Under the pieces are notes generated by a model. It made no database searches and was not told where the DNA came from. It worked only from the letters and a program-made list of their open reading frames with translations. Shown here one piece after another: positions 47,356 to 56,902 of a DNA stretch of 64,000 nucleotides. Every line of letters starts with the position of its first letter. Positions within the stretch are counted from its first letter, which is position 1. The position numbers were made by a program, and so were the translations under genes. The stretch lies in assembly GCF_005280255.1 (NCBI RefSeq), contig NZ_CP040018.1:3224001-3288000 (forward strand). The letters are read 5' to 3'. This stretch comes from Arthrobacter sp. 24S4-2. Its GTDB lineage: Bacteria > Actinomycetota > Actinomycetes > Actinomycetales > Micrococcaceae.

Positions 47356-49077
47356 GTGACAGACAGTCAGAAATCCGACGAAACAGTAGCAACAGCTGCC
47401 GAAGAAGCCGAGACCGGGGCTCAGGTGGTTGAGGACGTCCAGGCGGCCGGCAACGACGCAGCCTCCGAGACGGCCTCCGACGCACAGCCAGAGACCCCGG
47501 AGGTTTCCGAACCGGAAACCTCCGGGGCTGAGGCTGAGCCCGCCGAGGCACCCGGCGCCCAAGAGGCACCGGCTCCTGAAGAGGAGCAGGCGGCTGATGC
47601 TGCCGGCGAGGCACCGGCTGCTGAGGAAGCACCTGCCCCTGAGGCGGCTGCTGACGACGCGCCGTCCGCTGAAGCCGAGGCTGAAGAGGCGCCGTCCGCT
47701 GGCGCCGCGCCGGCTCCCCGTCCTGCACCGCGGCCGGCCCCCTCACCGGCTGCCTTTGCTGCGCGGCCCAAGGCGGCTTCGTCCCCGGCGGCTCCTGTTC
47801 CCGCTCCGGTCTCGTCGGCGGCATCGCTGGCGGAAGCTGCACGCTGGGGCCGTGTCGAAGGGGACGGACACGTCTTCCTGACCATCGACGGCGCCGAACA
47901 TCCCGTGGGCCAGTACCCGGATGTCAGCGACGACGAGGCGCTGGGCTACTTTGCCCGCAAGTTCGACGACGTCGTGGCCCAGATTGTCCTCCTGGAACAG
48001 CGGGTCAGCTCCAAGGCCCCCACCACGGACATGCAGAAGACTGTGACGCACCTGCGCGATCAGCTTGCCGAACGGAACATGGTGGGCGATCTGCGCTCGG
48101 CTGAAGCGCGGCTCGACACGCTGTCCTCGCAGATCACCGAGCTCGAGAAGGCCGAAAAGGCTGAACACGACGCCGTACGCGCCGCCGAGCTGGCAGCCCG
48201 CGAAGCCATTGTCGCGGAGGCGGAAGAAATTTCCGGCCACGATCCGGCGCAAATCCAGTGGAAAACCTCCAGCGCCCGCATGAACGAGCTCTTCGAAAGC
48301 TGGAAGGCAGCGCAGAAGAACGGCGTGCGCCTTGGCCGCGGCAACGAGGATGCGCTCTGGAAGCGGTTCCGGGCTGCACGCACGGTCTTTGACCGCCACC
48401 GCCGGGCCTACTTCTCGCAGCTGGACAGCAACAATTCTGCGGCCAAGGCCGCGAAGGAAAAGCTGATCGCCGAGGCCGAGGCGCTGTCCTCCTCCACCGA
48501 CTGGGGTTTCGCCGCCGGCGAGTACCGCAGGCTCATGGACGAGTGGAAGGCTTCACCGCGCGCCAGCCGCAAGGATGATGACGCTCTCTGGGCCCGCTTC
48601 CGCGCCGCGCAGGACGTCTTCTTCACGTCGCGACAGGCAGCCAACGATGAGATCGACCAGGAATACGGTGCAAACCTGACCGTGAAGGAAGCCCTTCTGG
48701 TCGAGGCCAACGCCCTGCTCCCCATCAAGGACCTGGCCGCCGCCAAGAAGGCCCTCCAGTCCATCCGCGACCGCTGGGAGGAAGCCGGCAAGGTTCCCCG
48801 CGCGGACATGGGCCGGATCGAAGCCGGGCTGCGGAAGGTGGAGGACGCCGTCCGCCACGCCGAGGACGAGAACTGGAAGCGCTCCAACCCGGAGACCAAG
48901 GCCAGGACCAACAGCGCGCTGTCGCAGCTGGAAGCGGCGATTTCCGGGCTCAAGGACGATCTCGCCAAGGCGGAGAAGGCCGGAGACCAGCGCAAGATCA
49001 AGGCCGCCCAGGAAGCCCTCGAGGCCCGCCAGGCTTGGCTGGACCAGATCTCACGCTCAGCCAGCGAACTCTCCTAG
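47356..49077 (+). CDS. DUF349-domain coiled-coil protein
   Basis: Function unknown. 573 residues: the first 150 are low-complexity, rich in Glu/Ala/Pro and net acidic; from about 155 (AARWGRVEGDGHVFLTIDGAEHPVG) a small folded domain, then repeated DUF349 helical units, recognisable by LWKRFRAARTVFDRHR, LWARFRAAQDVFFTSR and RWEEAGKVPR. A coiled-coil C-terminus follows. GTG start. Ends at a strong hairpin. Such proteins are cytosolic; some have been linked to RNA or ribosome binding, but nothing here shows this. Confidence 0.88.
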   Translation: MTDSQKSDETVATAAEEAETGAQVVEDVQAAGNDAASETASDAQPETPEVSEPETSGAEAEPAEAPGAQEAPAPEEEQAADAAGEAPAAEEAPAPEAAADDAPSAEAEAEEAPSAGAAPAPRPAPRPAPSPAAFAARPKAASSPAAPVPAPVSSAASLAEAARWGRVEGDGHVFLTIDGAEHPVGQYPDVSDDEALGYFARKFDDVVAQIVLLEQRVSSKAPTTDMQKTVTHLRDQLAERNMVGDLRSAEARLDTLSSQITELEKAEKAEHDAVRAAELAAREAIVAEAEEISGHDPAQIQWKTSSARMNELFESWKAAQKNGVRLGRGNEDALWKRFRAARTVFDRHRRAYFSQLDSNNSAAKAAKEKLIAEAEALSSSTDWGFAAGEYRRLMDEWKASPRASRKDDDALWARFRAAQDVFFTSRQAANDEIDQEYGANLTVKEALLVEANALLPIKDLAAAKKALQSIRDRWEEAGKVPRADMGRIEAGLRKVEDAVRHAEDENWKRSNPETKARTNSALSQLEAAISGLKDDLAKAEKAGDQRKIKAAQEALEARQAWLDQISRSASELS

Positions 49078-49094
49078 GAGCCAACGCAGCAACG

Positions 49095-49136
49095 CAGGCC
49101 CCGTCCCGGTTATCCACATAACCGGGACGGGGCCTG
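49095..49136 (+). terminator. Strong hairpin after the DUF349 gene
   Basis: Perfect 19-bp stem (49095-49113 with 49118-49136) closed by a CCAC tetraloop, 18 bases after the stop. No T tract follows (TACGCG), so it acts by stem strength or as an RNA end protector. Confidence 0.8.
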
Positions 49137-49170
49137 TACGCGTTAACGGGCAGCAGGAAAAGATGGCTGA

Positions 49171-49773
49171 ATGGCTACCCCGTCCCGAGTCACCGCAGAT
49201 ACCATCTCCGATGAGCTCTATTCACCCGGCGCCGTGTTCTCGTGGCCGGAGCTGCAAGCCATGGCCGCGGACGGTGTCCTGAGCCAGCTTTACCAGCGCG
49301 GGTACATGCTGCCCGGAACCGCCACTACACCCCGTTTGCGGGCCCGCGCGGCCTCGTTGGCGGTTCCGCCGGGCATCCGCCAGCGCGTGGTTGCGGGCCG
49401 GATGACGGCGGCGTGGATATACGGGTGCGCCCGGGAACCGGACCGGCTGGCGCTCCTGGTGGACGCAACGCGGCGGGTGTCCAGCCTGCGGTCCACCCGG
49501 GGCTGCACCCTGCACGAGGTCAGGCTCGGACGGTTCGACGTCGTCAGCCTTGGCGGGCTGATGGTTTCCAGCCCCCTGCGGACGGCACTGGACATTGCCC
49601 TGCACGTCGACGCGGACCGGGCCGTGCCAACGTTGCGGAACATGCTGGCAAGCCCCGAGCTGGACGTCCGGCTGCGGCTTCTCACCCTCGCCGTTGAAGC
49701 CACGCCCAGGGTGCCGCACAAGAAAGCCGCCCTCGAAATACTTTCGGCCCTGCAGCCCCAGCATGGCCAATAG
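49171..49773 (+). CDS. AbiEi-like (type IV antitoxin-domain) protein, orphan
   Basis: 200 residues. The N-terminal winged helix (ELYSPGAVFSWPELQAMAADGVLSQLYQRGYML) and the core resemble AbiEi/type IV antitoxin-domain proteins, which usually sit beside an AbiEii nucleotidyltransferase toxin. No toxin gene is adjacent: DUF349 is upstream and rel is convergent downstream. Orphan copies are common in Micrococcaceae; a transcription regulator is the likely role. ATG with AGGAAAAG upstream. GC content is like the neighbours, so no sign of recent transfer. Confidence 0.7.
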   Translation: MATPSRVTADTISDELYSPGAVFSWPELQAMAADGVLSQLYQRGYMLPGTATTPRLRARAASLAVPPGIRQRVVAGRMTAAWIYGCAREPDRLALLVDATRRVSSLRSTRGCTLHEVRLGRFDVVSLGGLMVSSPLRTALDIALHVDADRAVPTLRNMLASPELDVRLRLLTLAVEATPRVPHKKAALEILSALQPQHGQ

Positions 49774-49793
49774 CCTGGCTAGCCGCTCGGCAG

Positions 49794-52187
49794 CTAGCCG
49801 CGCCGCCGGTTGCCGGTGGTCCGGTAGACGTCGAACACGCCGTCGATGCGCCGCACCGCACTGAGCACGTGGCTCAGATACTTGGGATCGCCCATCTCGA
49901 AGGCGAACTTCGAAATGGCCACGCGGTCCGTCGAAGTGTGCACACTGGCGGCAAGGATGTTGACGTGGTTTTCGGAAAGGATCCGGGTGACGTCCGACAG
50001 CAGTGACTTCCGGTCCAGTGCCTCCACCTGGATTTCCACGAGGAAGACGCTGGACTGTGTTGGCGCCCAGTCCACTTCCACAATGCGGTCCGGCTGGTCC
50101 TTCAGGTCCGAAACGTTCGTGCAGTCCGTGCGGTGCACCGACACGCCCGAGCCGCGCGTGACAAACCCCAGGATGGGATCCGGCGGCACGGGTGTGCAGC
50201 AGCGGGCAAGCTTGACCCACACGTCACCCACCCCGCGGACGATCACCCCCGAATCGGAGTACTTCGTCTTGCTGACCTGGGTGGGGATGCTGATTTCCGT
50301 CAGGTCATCCTCCGGGCCCTCATTGCCGCCGAGGGTCTCCACGAGCCGTTCCATGACCGACTGTGCCGAGGTGTGGCCGTCACCCACTCCGGCGTAGAGC
50401 CCGGAAATGTCAACGTATTTGAAATGCTCGGCGACTTCGGCCAGGGCATCGTGGGTCATGAGCCGCTGCAGGGGAAGGTTCTGCTTCCGCATGGCCTTCG
50501 TCAGGAGTTCCTTGCCACGGTCGATCGCCTCTTCGCGGCGTTCCTTGCTGAACCACTGCCTGATCTTGTTACGGGCACGTGCGCTCTTAACAAAATGCTG
50601 CCAGTCCTGGCTGGGGCCTGCGCCCTCCGCTTTGGAGGTGAAGATTTCCACCCAGTCGCCGTGGTTGAGCTCGCTGTTGAGCGGCACCAGCTTGCCGTTG
50701 ACGCGCGCGCCGATTGTCCGGTGGCCGACTTCCGTGTGGACGGCATAGGCGAAATCCACCGGCGTCGACCCGGCCGGCAAAGCCATGACCTCGCCCTTGG
50801 GCGTGAACACGAACACTTCGCGGGCGTTGATTTCGAACCGAAGGGAGTCCAGGAATTCGCCGGGGTCTGACGTTTCCTGCTGCCAGTCAACGAGGGACCG
50901 CAGCCAGCCCATGTCACCGTCACGGGGGCTTCCGGGACCTGCAGCCGTCCGGTTCGGCTGGTCCTTGTATTTCCAGTGCGCGGCAACGCCGTACTCGGCG
51001 CGGCGGTGCATCTCGTGCGTGCGGATCTGGATTTCAACAGGCTTCCCGCCCGGCCCGATCACGGTGGTGTGCAGGGACTGATACATGTTGAACTTCGGCA
51101 TCGCGATGTAGTCCTTGAACCGCCCCGGCAGCGGATTCCAGCGCGAATGCAGTGTGCCCAGGGCTGCGTAGCAGTCCCGGACGGAATCCACCAGGACCCG
51201 CACGCCCATGAGGTCATTGATGTCGTCAAAGTCCTTGTCGCGGACGATCATCTTCTGGTAAATCGAGTAATAATGCTTGGGCCGGCCGGTGATGGTTGCC
51301 TTGATCTTGGCCGTCCGCAGATCGTCGGTGATCTGGTTCCGGATGACGCTGAGGCTCTTCTCACGCTCGGGGGTCCGGTCCCCCACCATGCGGACGATTT
51401 CTTCGTACACCTTGGGGTAGAGCGCCGCGAAGGACAGGTCCTCCAGCTCCCATTTGATGGTGTTCATCCCGAGCCGGTGCGCCAGCGGGGCGAAGATTTC
51501 CAGGGTTTCCCGGGCTTTGCGGGCCGAGGACTCGGCCGAGACGAAGCGCCAGGTGCGGGCGTTGTGCAGCCTGTCCGCCAGCTTGATCATCAGCACGCGG
51601 ATGTCCTTGGCCATGGCGACGACCATCTTGCGGACCGTTTCCGACTGTGCGGCTTCGCCGAAACTCACCTTGTCCAGCTTGGTGACGCCGTCAACAAGCA
51701 TGGCCACCTCAGGGCCAAAGTCCCTCTTCAGGTCGGCCAGGGTGTAGGGCGTATCTTCCACCGTGTCGTGCAGGAGCGCGGCGGCGAGGGTGGTTCCGCT
51801 CAGGCCCAGTTCGGCCAGGATCGTCGCGACAGCGACCGGGTGTGTGATGTAAGGATCGCCGCTCTTGCGTTTCTGTCCCCGGTGGCTCTGCTCGGCAACG
51901 ACGAAGGCCCGCTGGATGAGGTCGAAGTCCTCTTTGGGGTTGTTGGCCCGCACAGTGCGCAGCAGGGGCTCAAGAATAGGCGAATAGGTGGCCGTTCCCC
52001 GGCCGGTCAGCCTGGCGAGCCTGGACCTGGTGCGTTCGCGGCGTCCGGGGAAGGTGGGGCGGAGCCCTGAACTGTCAACCGGCACACCGGCGTCCGGGCG
52101 CCCGGACGCTACCAAGCCGGCCTGCGGACCCTGGCCCGGACCTTCACCACCGTCGGCCGTTGGCGCCGACGTCGAACGTTCTTCCAA
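49794..52187 (-). CDS. relA: Bifunctional (p)ppGpp synthetase/hydrolase Rel
   Basis: Stringent-response enzyme that makes and degrades (p)ppGpp on and off the ribosome. Order: HD hydrolase domain with HDTVEDT intact (so hydrolase active), synthetase domain (RPKHYYSIYQKM, MPKFNMYQSLHTTV), TGS domain (REVFVFTPKGEVMALPAGSTPVDFAY), zinc-finger/helical region (ARCCTPVPPD) and C-terminal ACT domain. About 797 residues with a 55-residue disordered N-terminus. The TTG at 52187 has AGGGG seven bases upstream; a GTG at 52202 is the alternative. No other rel gene is in the window. Confidence 0.95.
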   Translation of the reverse strand: MEERSTSAPTADGGEGPGQGPQAGLVASGRPDAGVPVDSSGLRPTFPGRRERTRSRLARLTGRGTATYSPILEPLLRTVRANNPKEDFDLIQRAFVVAEQSHRGQKRKSGDPYITHPVAVATILAELGLSGTTLAAALLHDTVEDTPYTLADLKRDFGPEVAMLVDGVTKLDKVSFGEAAQSETVRKMVVAMAKDIRVLMIKLADRLHNARTWRFVSAESSARKARETLEIFAPLAHRLGMNTIKWELEDLSFAALYPKVYEEIVRMVGDRTPEREKSLSVIRNQITDDLRTAKIKATITGRPKHYYSIYQKMIVRDKDFDDINDLMGVRVLVDSVRDCYAALGTLHSRWNPLPGRFKDYIAMPKFNMYQSLHTTVIGPGGKPVEIQIRTHEMHRRAEYGVAAHWKYKDQPNRTAAGPGSPRDGDMGWLRSLVDWQQETSDPGEFLDSLRFEINAREVFVFTPKGEVMALPAGSTPVDFAYAVHTEVGHRTIGARVNGKLVPLNSELNHGDWVEIFTSKAEGAGPSQDWQHFVKSARARNKIRQWFSKERREEAIDRGKELLTKAMRKQNLPLQRLMTHDALAEVAEHFKYVDISGLYAGVGDGHTSAQSVMERLVETLGGNEGPEDDLTEISIPTQVSKTKYSDSGVIVRGVGDVWVKLARCCTPVPPDPILGFVTRGSGVSVHRTDCTNVSDLKDQPDRIVEVDWAPTQSSVFLVEIQVEALDRKSLLSDVTRILSENHVNILAASVHTSTDRVAISKFAFEMGDPKYLSHVLSAVRRIDGVFDVYRTTGNRRRG

Positions 52188-52265
52188 TGAAGCACCCCTC
52201 ACGACCCGTTAATTATCCCAGTCTATTCCCGCGGCAGGAGACTTCTGTAACCGGACCGGATATGC

Positions 52266-52307
52266 GAAGGGCCGGGCCCCGTCACGAATGACGGAGCCCG
52301 GCCCTTC
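52266..52307 (-). terminator. Terminator of secD-secF
   Basis: Long hairpin: GAAGGGCCGGGC (52266-52277) pairs with 52296-52307 and CCGTCA with TGACGG, with one C/A mismatch and a CGAA loop. It lies 14 bases past the secF stop and before rel; little T tract on the minus-strand side. Confidence 0.8.
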
Positions 52308-52320
52308 AGGGCTGGACAGC

Positions 52321-53343
52321 TCAGGCTGTTGCGGTCTCCGGTGCAGCCGCAGCCTTCGCGGCCTCACTGCGGCGGCGCTCCACCCGTTCCGCCTGCTTGA
52401 CGAGCAGGGGTTCGCCCTGCCGCAGCCAGGCGTACAGCGGGGCGGCGATGAAGATCGTCGCAGCGGTGCCGATCAGGATGCCGACGAACAGGGCCAGTGA
52501 AAGGTCGCGCAGGGTGCCTGCACCCAGGAGCCCGGCCCCGATGAACAGGATGGCGCCCACCGGAAGGATGGCCACCATCATGGTGTTGATGGACCGGACC
52601 AGGGTCTGGTTGACAGCCAGGTTGACCTCTTCCCCAAAAGTGCGGCGGGTGGACGAGTTGACGTCGGCCGTGTTTTCGCGGATTTTGTCGAAGACCACCA
52701 CGGTGTCGTACAGCGAGTAGCTGAGCACCGTCAGGAAGCCGATGATGGCCGACGGCGTGACTTCGAAGTCGCTCAAGGCGTAGACGCCGGCCGTGACGAA
52801 CATGGTCACCAGCATGCCGACAAGCGCCGACAGCGACATCTTCCAGGTCCGGAAGTAGAGCGCCATCAGGACCGCGGCGATGCCAACAAAGATCACCAGG
52901 CCCAGCAGCGCCTGCTTGGTCACATCAGCGCCCCAGGTGGGCCCGACGAACGTGGAGGTCACCTCGTTGTCCGTAACGCCGTAAGCGGTGGTCAGGCCTT
53001 CCTTGATCCGGAGCGTTTCATCATCCGTGAGCTTGTCGGTCTGGATCCTCATGGTGGTGCCGGCCACGTTGGCTACACGGGGGACGCTGCTGCCGGCCAC
53101 CACATCCTGCACGGCCTTCTCGCCGAGCGTCGAATCGGTGGTCTTCACGTTCGAGACGGTGAACTCGGATCCGCCGCGGAACTCGATGCCAAGGTTGAAC
53201 CCGCCCTTGGCCACCGGCAGGAGAATGGACAGTGCCACGGCCACGGCGGCGATCAGGAACCAGATCTTCTTGGAATCGACAAAGTTGTACGAGCGCTTGC
53301 CCGTGTAAAGCTCGTTACCGAAAGTGGCAAAACTGCTGGACAT
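52321..53343 (-). CDS. secF: Protein translocase subunit SecF
   Basis: Accessory subunit that uses proton-motive force to complete Sec export. 340 residues with six membrane helices: helix 1 near 30-50, a periplasmic domain with GIEFRGGSEF, then a helix bundle containing FVGIAAVLMALYFRTW and SYSLYDTVVVFDKIREN, the conserved RND-like motif. The C-terminus is Ala/Glu-rich. ATG follows the secD stop without a gap, so the two are coupled. Confidence 0.95.
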   Translation of the reverse strand: MSSSFATFGNELYTGKRSYNFVDSKKIWFLIAAVAVALSILLPVAKGGFNLGIEFRGGSEFTVSNVKTTDSTLGEKAVQDVVAGSSVPRVANVAGTTMRIQTDKLTDDETLRIKEGLTTAYGVTDNEVTSTFVGPTWGADVTKQALLGLVIFVGIAAVLMALYFRTWKMSLSALVGMLVTMFVTAGVYALSDFEVTPSAIIGFLTVLSYSLYDTVVVFDKIRENTADVNSSTRRTFGEEVNLAVNQTLVRSINTMMVAILPVGAILFIGAGLLGAGTLRDLSLALFVGILIGTAATIFIAAPLYAWLRQGEPLLVKQAERVERRRSEAAKAAAAPETATA

Positions 53344-55101
53344 TTACTTGTCCTCCTTGGATACGCTCTTGGAGGAACCGGCTAGCTGCTCCTGCTTTTC
53401 CGCCAGGCGGCGTTCTGCAATGGTCATCCGGCGCTCGGCTTCAGCTGCGGCACCGGTGTTCTTGGCGCGAACCACGGCCGGCTTGTCTTCCGGCGTGCGG
53501 AGCCTGCCGGCCCCGCGGTACAGCGGCATGGCACCGAGGCGCTTCGGGTCGAGGCCGGAGAACTTGTGGCCCTCGCCGAAGAACTTGGTGCGGGCCAGGA
53601 GCTGCAGGGTCGGGTGCGTGAACATGAACACGACGATGAGGTCGGCGATGGCGGTCAGGCCCAGGGTGAACGCGAAGCCGCGTACGTTGCCTACAGCGAC
53701 GAAGTAGAGGACCAGGGCGGCCAGGAGGTTCACTGCCTTTGAAGCCAGGACGGTGCGCTTGGCGCGCTTCCAGCCGTTTTCCACGGCAGAGACAAGCCCC
53801 TTGCCTTCGCGCAGTTCATCACGGATGCGTTCAAAGTAGACGATGAAGGAGTCTGCAGTCTGTCCGATGGCCACGATGAGGCCGGCCACACCGGCGAGGG
53901 ACAGCCGGTAGTTTTCGGTCCAGCCCAGAATGGCAATCGCCAGGTAGGTCAGTGCACCGGCGACCACGAGGGAGAAAATGGTGACAAATCCCAGCGCCCG
54001 GTATTGGAAGAGCGAGTAGACCACAACCAGCAGCAGGCCAATCACGCCGGCGAGCAGACCCATCCGGAGCTGCTCCCCACCCAGGGTTGCCGAAATCTGC
54101 TGTTCGCTTTGGATGTCGAAGCTGATGGGGAGGGCGCCGAACCGCAGCTGATCAGACAGCGCTTTGGCGGACTGTTCAGTGAATCCGCCCGTGATCTGGG
54201 GACGGCCGTCGGTGATCACCGCGAGGGACCGCGGGGCGGAGATGACCTGGTCATCGAGGACGATGGCGAACTGCGCTTTGGGATCGGAGCCCGATTCGCC
54301 GCCGGCGGCCACGAAGAACTGGTACAGCCGCTCGGTGACTTCCTTGAACTTGGCGGTGCCTGCCTCATCGAACTGGATGTTGACGGCCCATTCGTTGGTG
54401 ACGGCGCCCTGCGCACCCTGCTGCAGCTGGAACGAAGAGGACTTGATGTTGGAGCCCTTTACCTCCACCGGACCCAGGATGTACTTGATGGCCGGGGACG
54501 TTGCGGTTGCCGGCTCACAGGTGACCAGCGGCTTGGCGGGGTCCGAGCGCTCCTGCTTGTCCTGCGAGGGCTTGTCGCAGTCCAGGGTTTCGAACTTCTT
54601 ATAGATGTCGGCAGTGACCCAGTTGATGTCGCTGCTGTTGGCCGGGGCCGCCGTTGGCTTGGGCAGCTTGTCGTCCGGTGTCAGGGACTCGGTGGGCACA
54701 GCAGCGCCCGCGCCCGCCTGAAGTACCGGCCGGAAGTTCATGTCTGCCGAGGCCTGGATCAGGGCCCGGGTTTCCTTGGAGGGTGTGCCCGGAAGGCTTA
54801 CCACCACGTTGCGGCCGGACTGCGTGCTGATTTCAGCTTCCGCAACACCCGAGCCGTCCACGCGCTGGCGAATGATCGCAACGGCCTGGTTAAGCTGATC
54901 CTCGTTGATGTCCGAACCGCCCTCGACCTTGGGCGCCAGGATCATCTGGGTTCCGCCTTCGAGGTCAAGCGCAAGCTTGGGTGCCCAGCTGGCATGGCCG
55001 GACATCGTGCCGCCCGCGAGCACGGCGGTCATGACGGCGACGATAACGCCGAGCCAGACCAGCACCCTGAGTGCTGAGTTTTTGGGGCCAGTACGTGCCA
55101 T
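53344..55101 (-). CDS. secD: Protein translocase subunit SecD
   Basis: Partner of SecF. 585 residues: helix 1 (VLVWLGVIVAVMTAVLAGG), large periplasmic P1 region starting LALDLEGGTQM with an insertion (150-230) common in actinobacteria, then five membrane helices including QTADSFIVYFERIRDELREGKG. Length is in the actinobacterial range. ATG at 55101. It follows yajC after a 118-base gap. Confidence 0.95.
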   Translation of the reverse strand: MARTGPKNSALRVLVWLGVIVAVMTAVLAGGTMSGHASWAPKLALDLEGGTQMILAPKVEGGSDINEDQLNQAVAIIRQRVDGSGVAEAEISTQSGRNVVVSLPGTPSKETRALIQASADMNFRPVLQAGAGAAVPTESLTPDDKLPKPTAAPANSSDINWVTADIYKKFETLDCDKPSQDKQERSDPAKPLVTCEPATATSPAIKYILGPVEVKGSNIKSSSFQLQQGAQGAVTNEWAVNIQFDEAGTAKFKEVTERLYQFFVAAGGESGSDPKAQFAIVLDDQVISAPRSLAVITDGRPQITGGFTEQSAKALSDQLRFGALPISFDIQSEQQISATLGGEQLRMGLLAGVIGLLLVVVYSLFQYRALGFVTIFSLVVAGALTYLAIAILGWTENYRLSLAGVAGLIVAIGQTADSFIVYFERIRDELREGKGLVSAVENGWKRAKRTVLASKAVNLLAALVLYFVAVGNVRGFAFTLGLTAIADLIVVFMFTHPTLQLLARTKFFGEGHKFSGLDPKRLGAMPLYRGAGRLRTPEDKPAVVRAKNTGAAAEAERRMTIAERRLAEKQEQLAGSSKSVSKEDK

Positions 55102-55219
55102 TGTCGATCTTTCTATTGTTTACGGAGGAGCCGCCGGGGTGAGCTCCTGGGCTCACTCACCGGCGGCAGCCCGCGGCCGTCGTTTGTTCTACGTAGCGGG
55201 ACTAGGCGAAACCGCCAGA

Positions 55220-55639
55220 CTAGCTGTCTTTCTTGCCCTCGTCGTTGAGACGCTTCAGCGATTCTTCCGGCGTTTCGGTGACAGTCTCGGGGCGGTTGAC
55301 GGCCTCGGCGCGGTCAGTTTCCGCAACGGTCAGGGACGAGGCATCGTCCGGAACAACCGTGGGCTCCTCGGCAACAGCGGCCGGCTCAACGATCTTTGTG
55401 ACGGCCTGGCGGTGCACGGTAGCGAGGTTGCCGGGAGAGAGCTCCAGCACCACTTTGTTCTCTTCGTCATCCATGGAGACAATCCGGCCAAAAAGACCGA
55501 AGCTGGTCATGACCTCAACCCCAGGCGCGAACTGGGACTGCAGCGTTGCTTGCTGGTCCTTGGTCTTCTTGTTGCGGCGGAACATCATGAAGACAAAGAT
55601 TCCGAGCATGGCGAACAAGACGATGTTCATTGGATCCAC
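55220..55639 (-). CDS. yajC: Sec translocon accessory protein YajC
   Basis: Small membrane subunit of the SecDF-YajC complex. One N-terminal helix (MNIVLFAMLGIFVFMMF) followed by RRNKK and a soluble beta domain (GVEVMTSFGLFGRIVSMDDEENKVVLEL). The GTG at 55639 (MDPMNIVLF) is preferred to the open-frame start at 55729, which would put 30 hydrophilic residues before the helix; it gives 139 residues. The acidic C-terminal tail (about 50 residues) is lineage-specific. Confidence 0.9.
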   Translation of the reverse strand: MDPMNIVLFAMLGIFVFMMFRRNKKTKDQQATLQSQFAPGVEVMTSFGLFGRIVSMDDEENKVVLELSPGNLATVHRQAVTKIVEPAAVAEEPTVVPDDASSLTVAETDRAEAVNRPETVTETPEESLKRLNDEGKKDS

Positions 55640-55813
55640 GGGGAAGTTTCCGATCTGTACTGGCGTATTGGTGTACGGCGCCGTCCGCTTTGAACCGGGT
55701 GGCCGGGCGGCGAACCGCCTGCCAGCCAACGGAGGCCGAAGCCGCCCACAGAAACAAAGACCCGAACGCGCCGAGCGTCTTACCAGTCTAAAGGGAAAGT
55801 CAGCCGGACGCTG

Positions 55814-56902
55814 CTATTGGCTGTTCGGCAGCCAATCCACAGCCGGTTCCGGGCGGATGTCGTCCTCTTCAAACAGCGCAAGCGTTTCCTGGCCAAAAAC
55901 GCCGTCGGGAACCGCATAACCCAAGTGGGTCCAGGCCGGTGCCATGGCGATCCGGCCGCGGGGGGTCCGCCCCAGCAGCCCTTCGCGGACCAGGTAGGGC
56001 TCGGCCACCGTCTCCACGGTTTCGGGTTCTTCGCCCACCGCGATGGCCAGGGTGGAGAGGCCCACGGGGCCGCCGCCGAATTTGGTGATCAGGGCTTCAA
56101 GAACTGAGCGGTCCAGCCGGTCCAGGCCCCTCTTGTCCACCTCGTACATGTCCAGTGCCGCCGAGGCTGCCCGGGCATCGATCTGCTCGATGCCGTGGAC
56201 CAGCGCCCAGTCCCGCACCCGGCGCAGCAGGCGGTTGGCGATTCGCGGAGTGCCCCTGGACCGGCCGGCAATTTCACTGAAGCCTGCCGAGTTGACCTTA
56301 AGGTCCAGGAGGCCGGCCGAACGCCTGAGCACCAGCTCCAGTTCCTCCACGGAATAGAACTCCAGATGGCCGGTGAAGCCGAACCTGTCCCGGAGCGGCC
56401 CCGGAAGGAGCCCGGCGCGGGTGGTGGCACCCACTAGGGTGAACGGCGGCAACTCGAGCGGAATGGCCGTGGCCCCGGCGCCCTTTCCCACCACGATGTC
56501 CACCCGGAAGTCCTCCATGGCCATGTAGAGCATTTCCTCTGCGGGCCGGGACATGCGGTGGATCTCGTCCAGGAACAGGACCTCACCTTCGGACAGGGAG
56601 GACAGGATGGCTGCGAGGTCCCCGGCGTGCTGGATGGCCGGGCCGCTGCTGATCCGCAGCGGGGCGTTCATCTCGGCCGCGATGATCATGGACAGGGTGG
56701 TTTTACCCAGCCCGGGCGGACCGGAGAGCAGCACGTGGTCCGCGCTGCGTCCGCGCATCCGGGACGCCTCGAGCACAAGCGACAGCTGCTTGCGGACGCG
56801 GTGCTGGCCCACGAAGTCGTGAAGGTTTTTCGGCCGGAGCGCAGCCTCGATGACCCGCTCCTCCGGCTCCTCTCCCCCGCCTACGAGGGTGGTTTCAGCC
56901 AC
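55814..56902 (-). CDS. ruvB: Holliday junction branch-migration ATPase RuvB
   Basis: AAA+ motor that drives branch migration with RuvA. 362 residues: Walker A GPPGLGKTT, Walker B LFLDEIHR, sensor 1 GATTRAG, arginine finger region RSRGTPRIANRLLRRVRDWA, and the C-terminal winged helix (GLLGRTPRGRIAMAPAWTHLG). It overlaps the end of ruvA by eight bases, so translation is coupled. Order ruvC-ruvA-ruvB is standard. Confidence 0.97.
   Translation of the reverse strand: MAETTLVGGGEEPEERVIEAALRPKNLHDFVGQHRVRKQLSLVLEASRMRGRSADHVLLSGPPGLGKTTLSMIIAAEMNAPLRISSGPAIQHAGDLAAILSSLSEGEVLFLDEIHRMSRPAEEMLYMAMEDFRVDIVVGKGAGATAIPLELPPFTLVGATTRAGLLPGPLRDRFGFTGHLEFYSVEELELVLRRSAGLLDLKVNSAGFSEIAGRSRGTPRIANRLLRRVRDWALVHGIEQIDARAASAALDMYEVDKRGLDRLDRSVLEALITKFGGGPVGLSTLAIAVGEEPETVETVAEPYLVREGLLGRTPRGRIAMAPAWTHLGYAVPDGVFGQETLALFEEDDIRPEPAVDWLPNSQ

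Noticed and set aside
55640..55729. Longer yajC N-terminus
   Set aside because: The extra 30 residues are hydrophilic, upstream of the membrane helix, and unlike YajC proteins.
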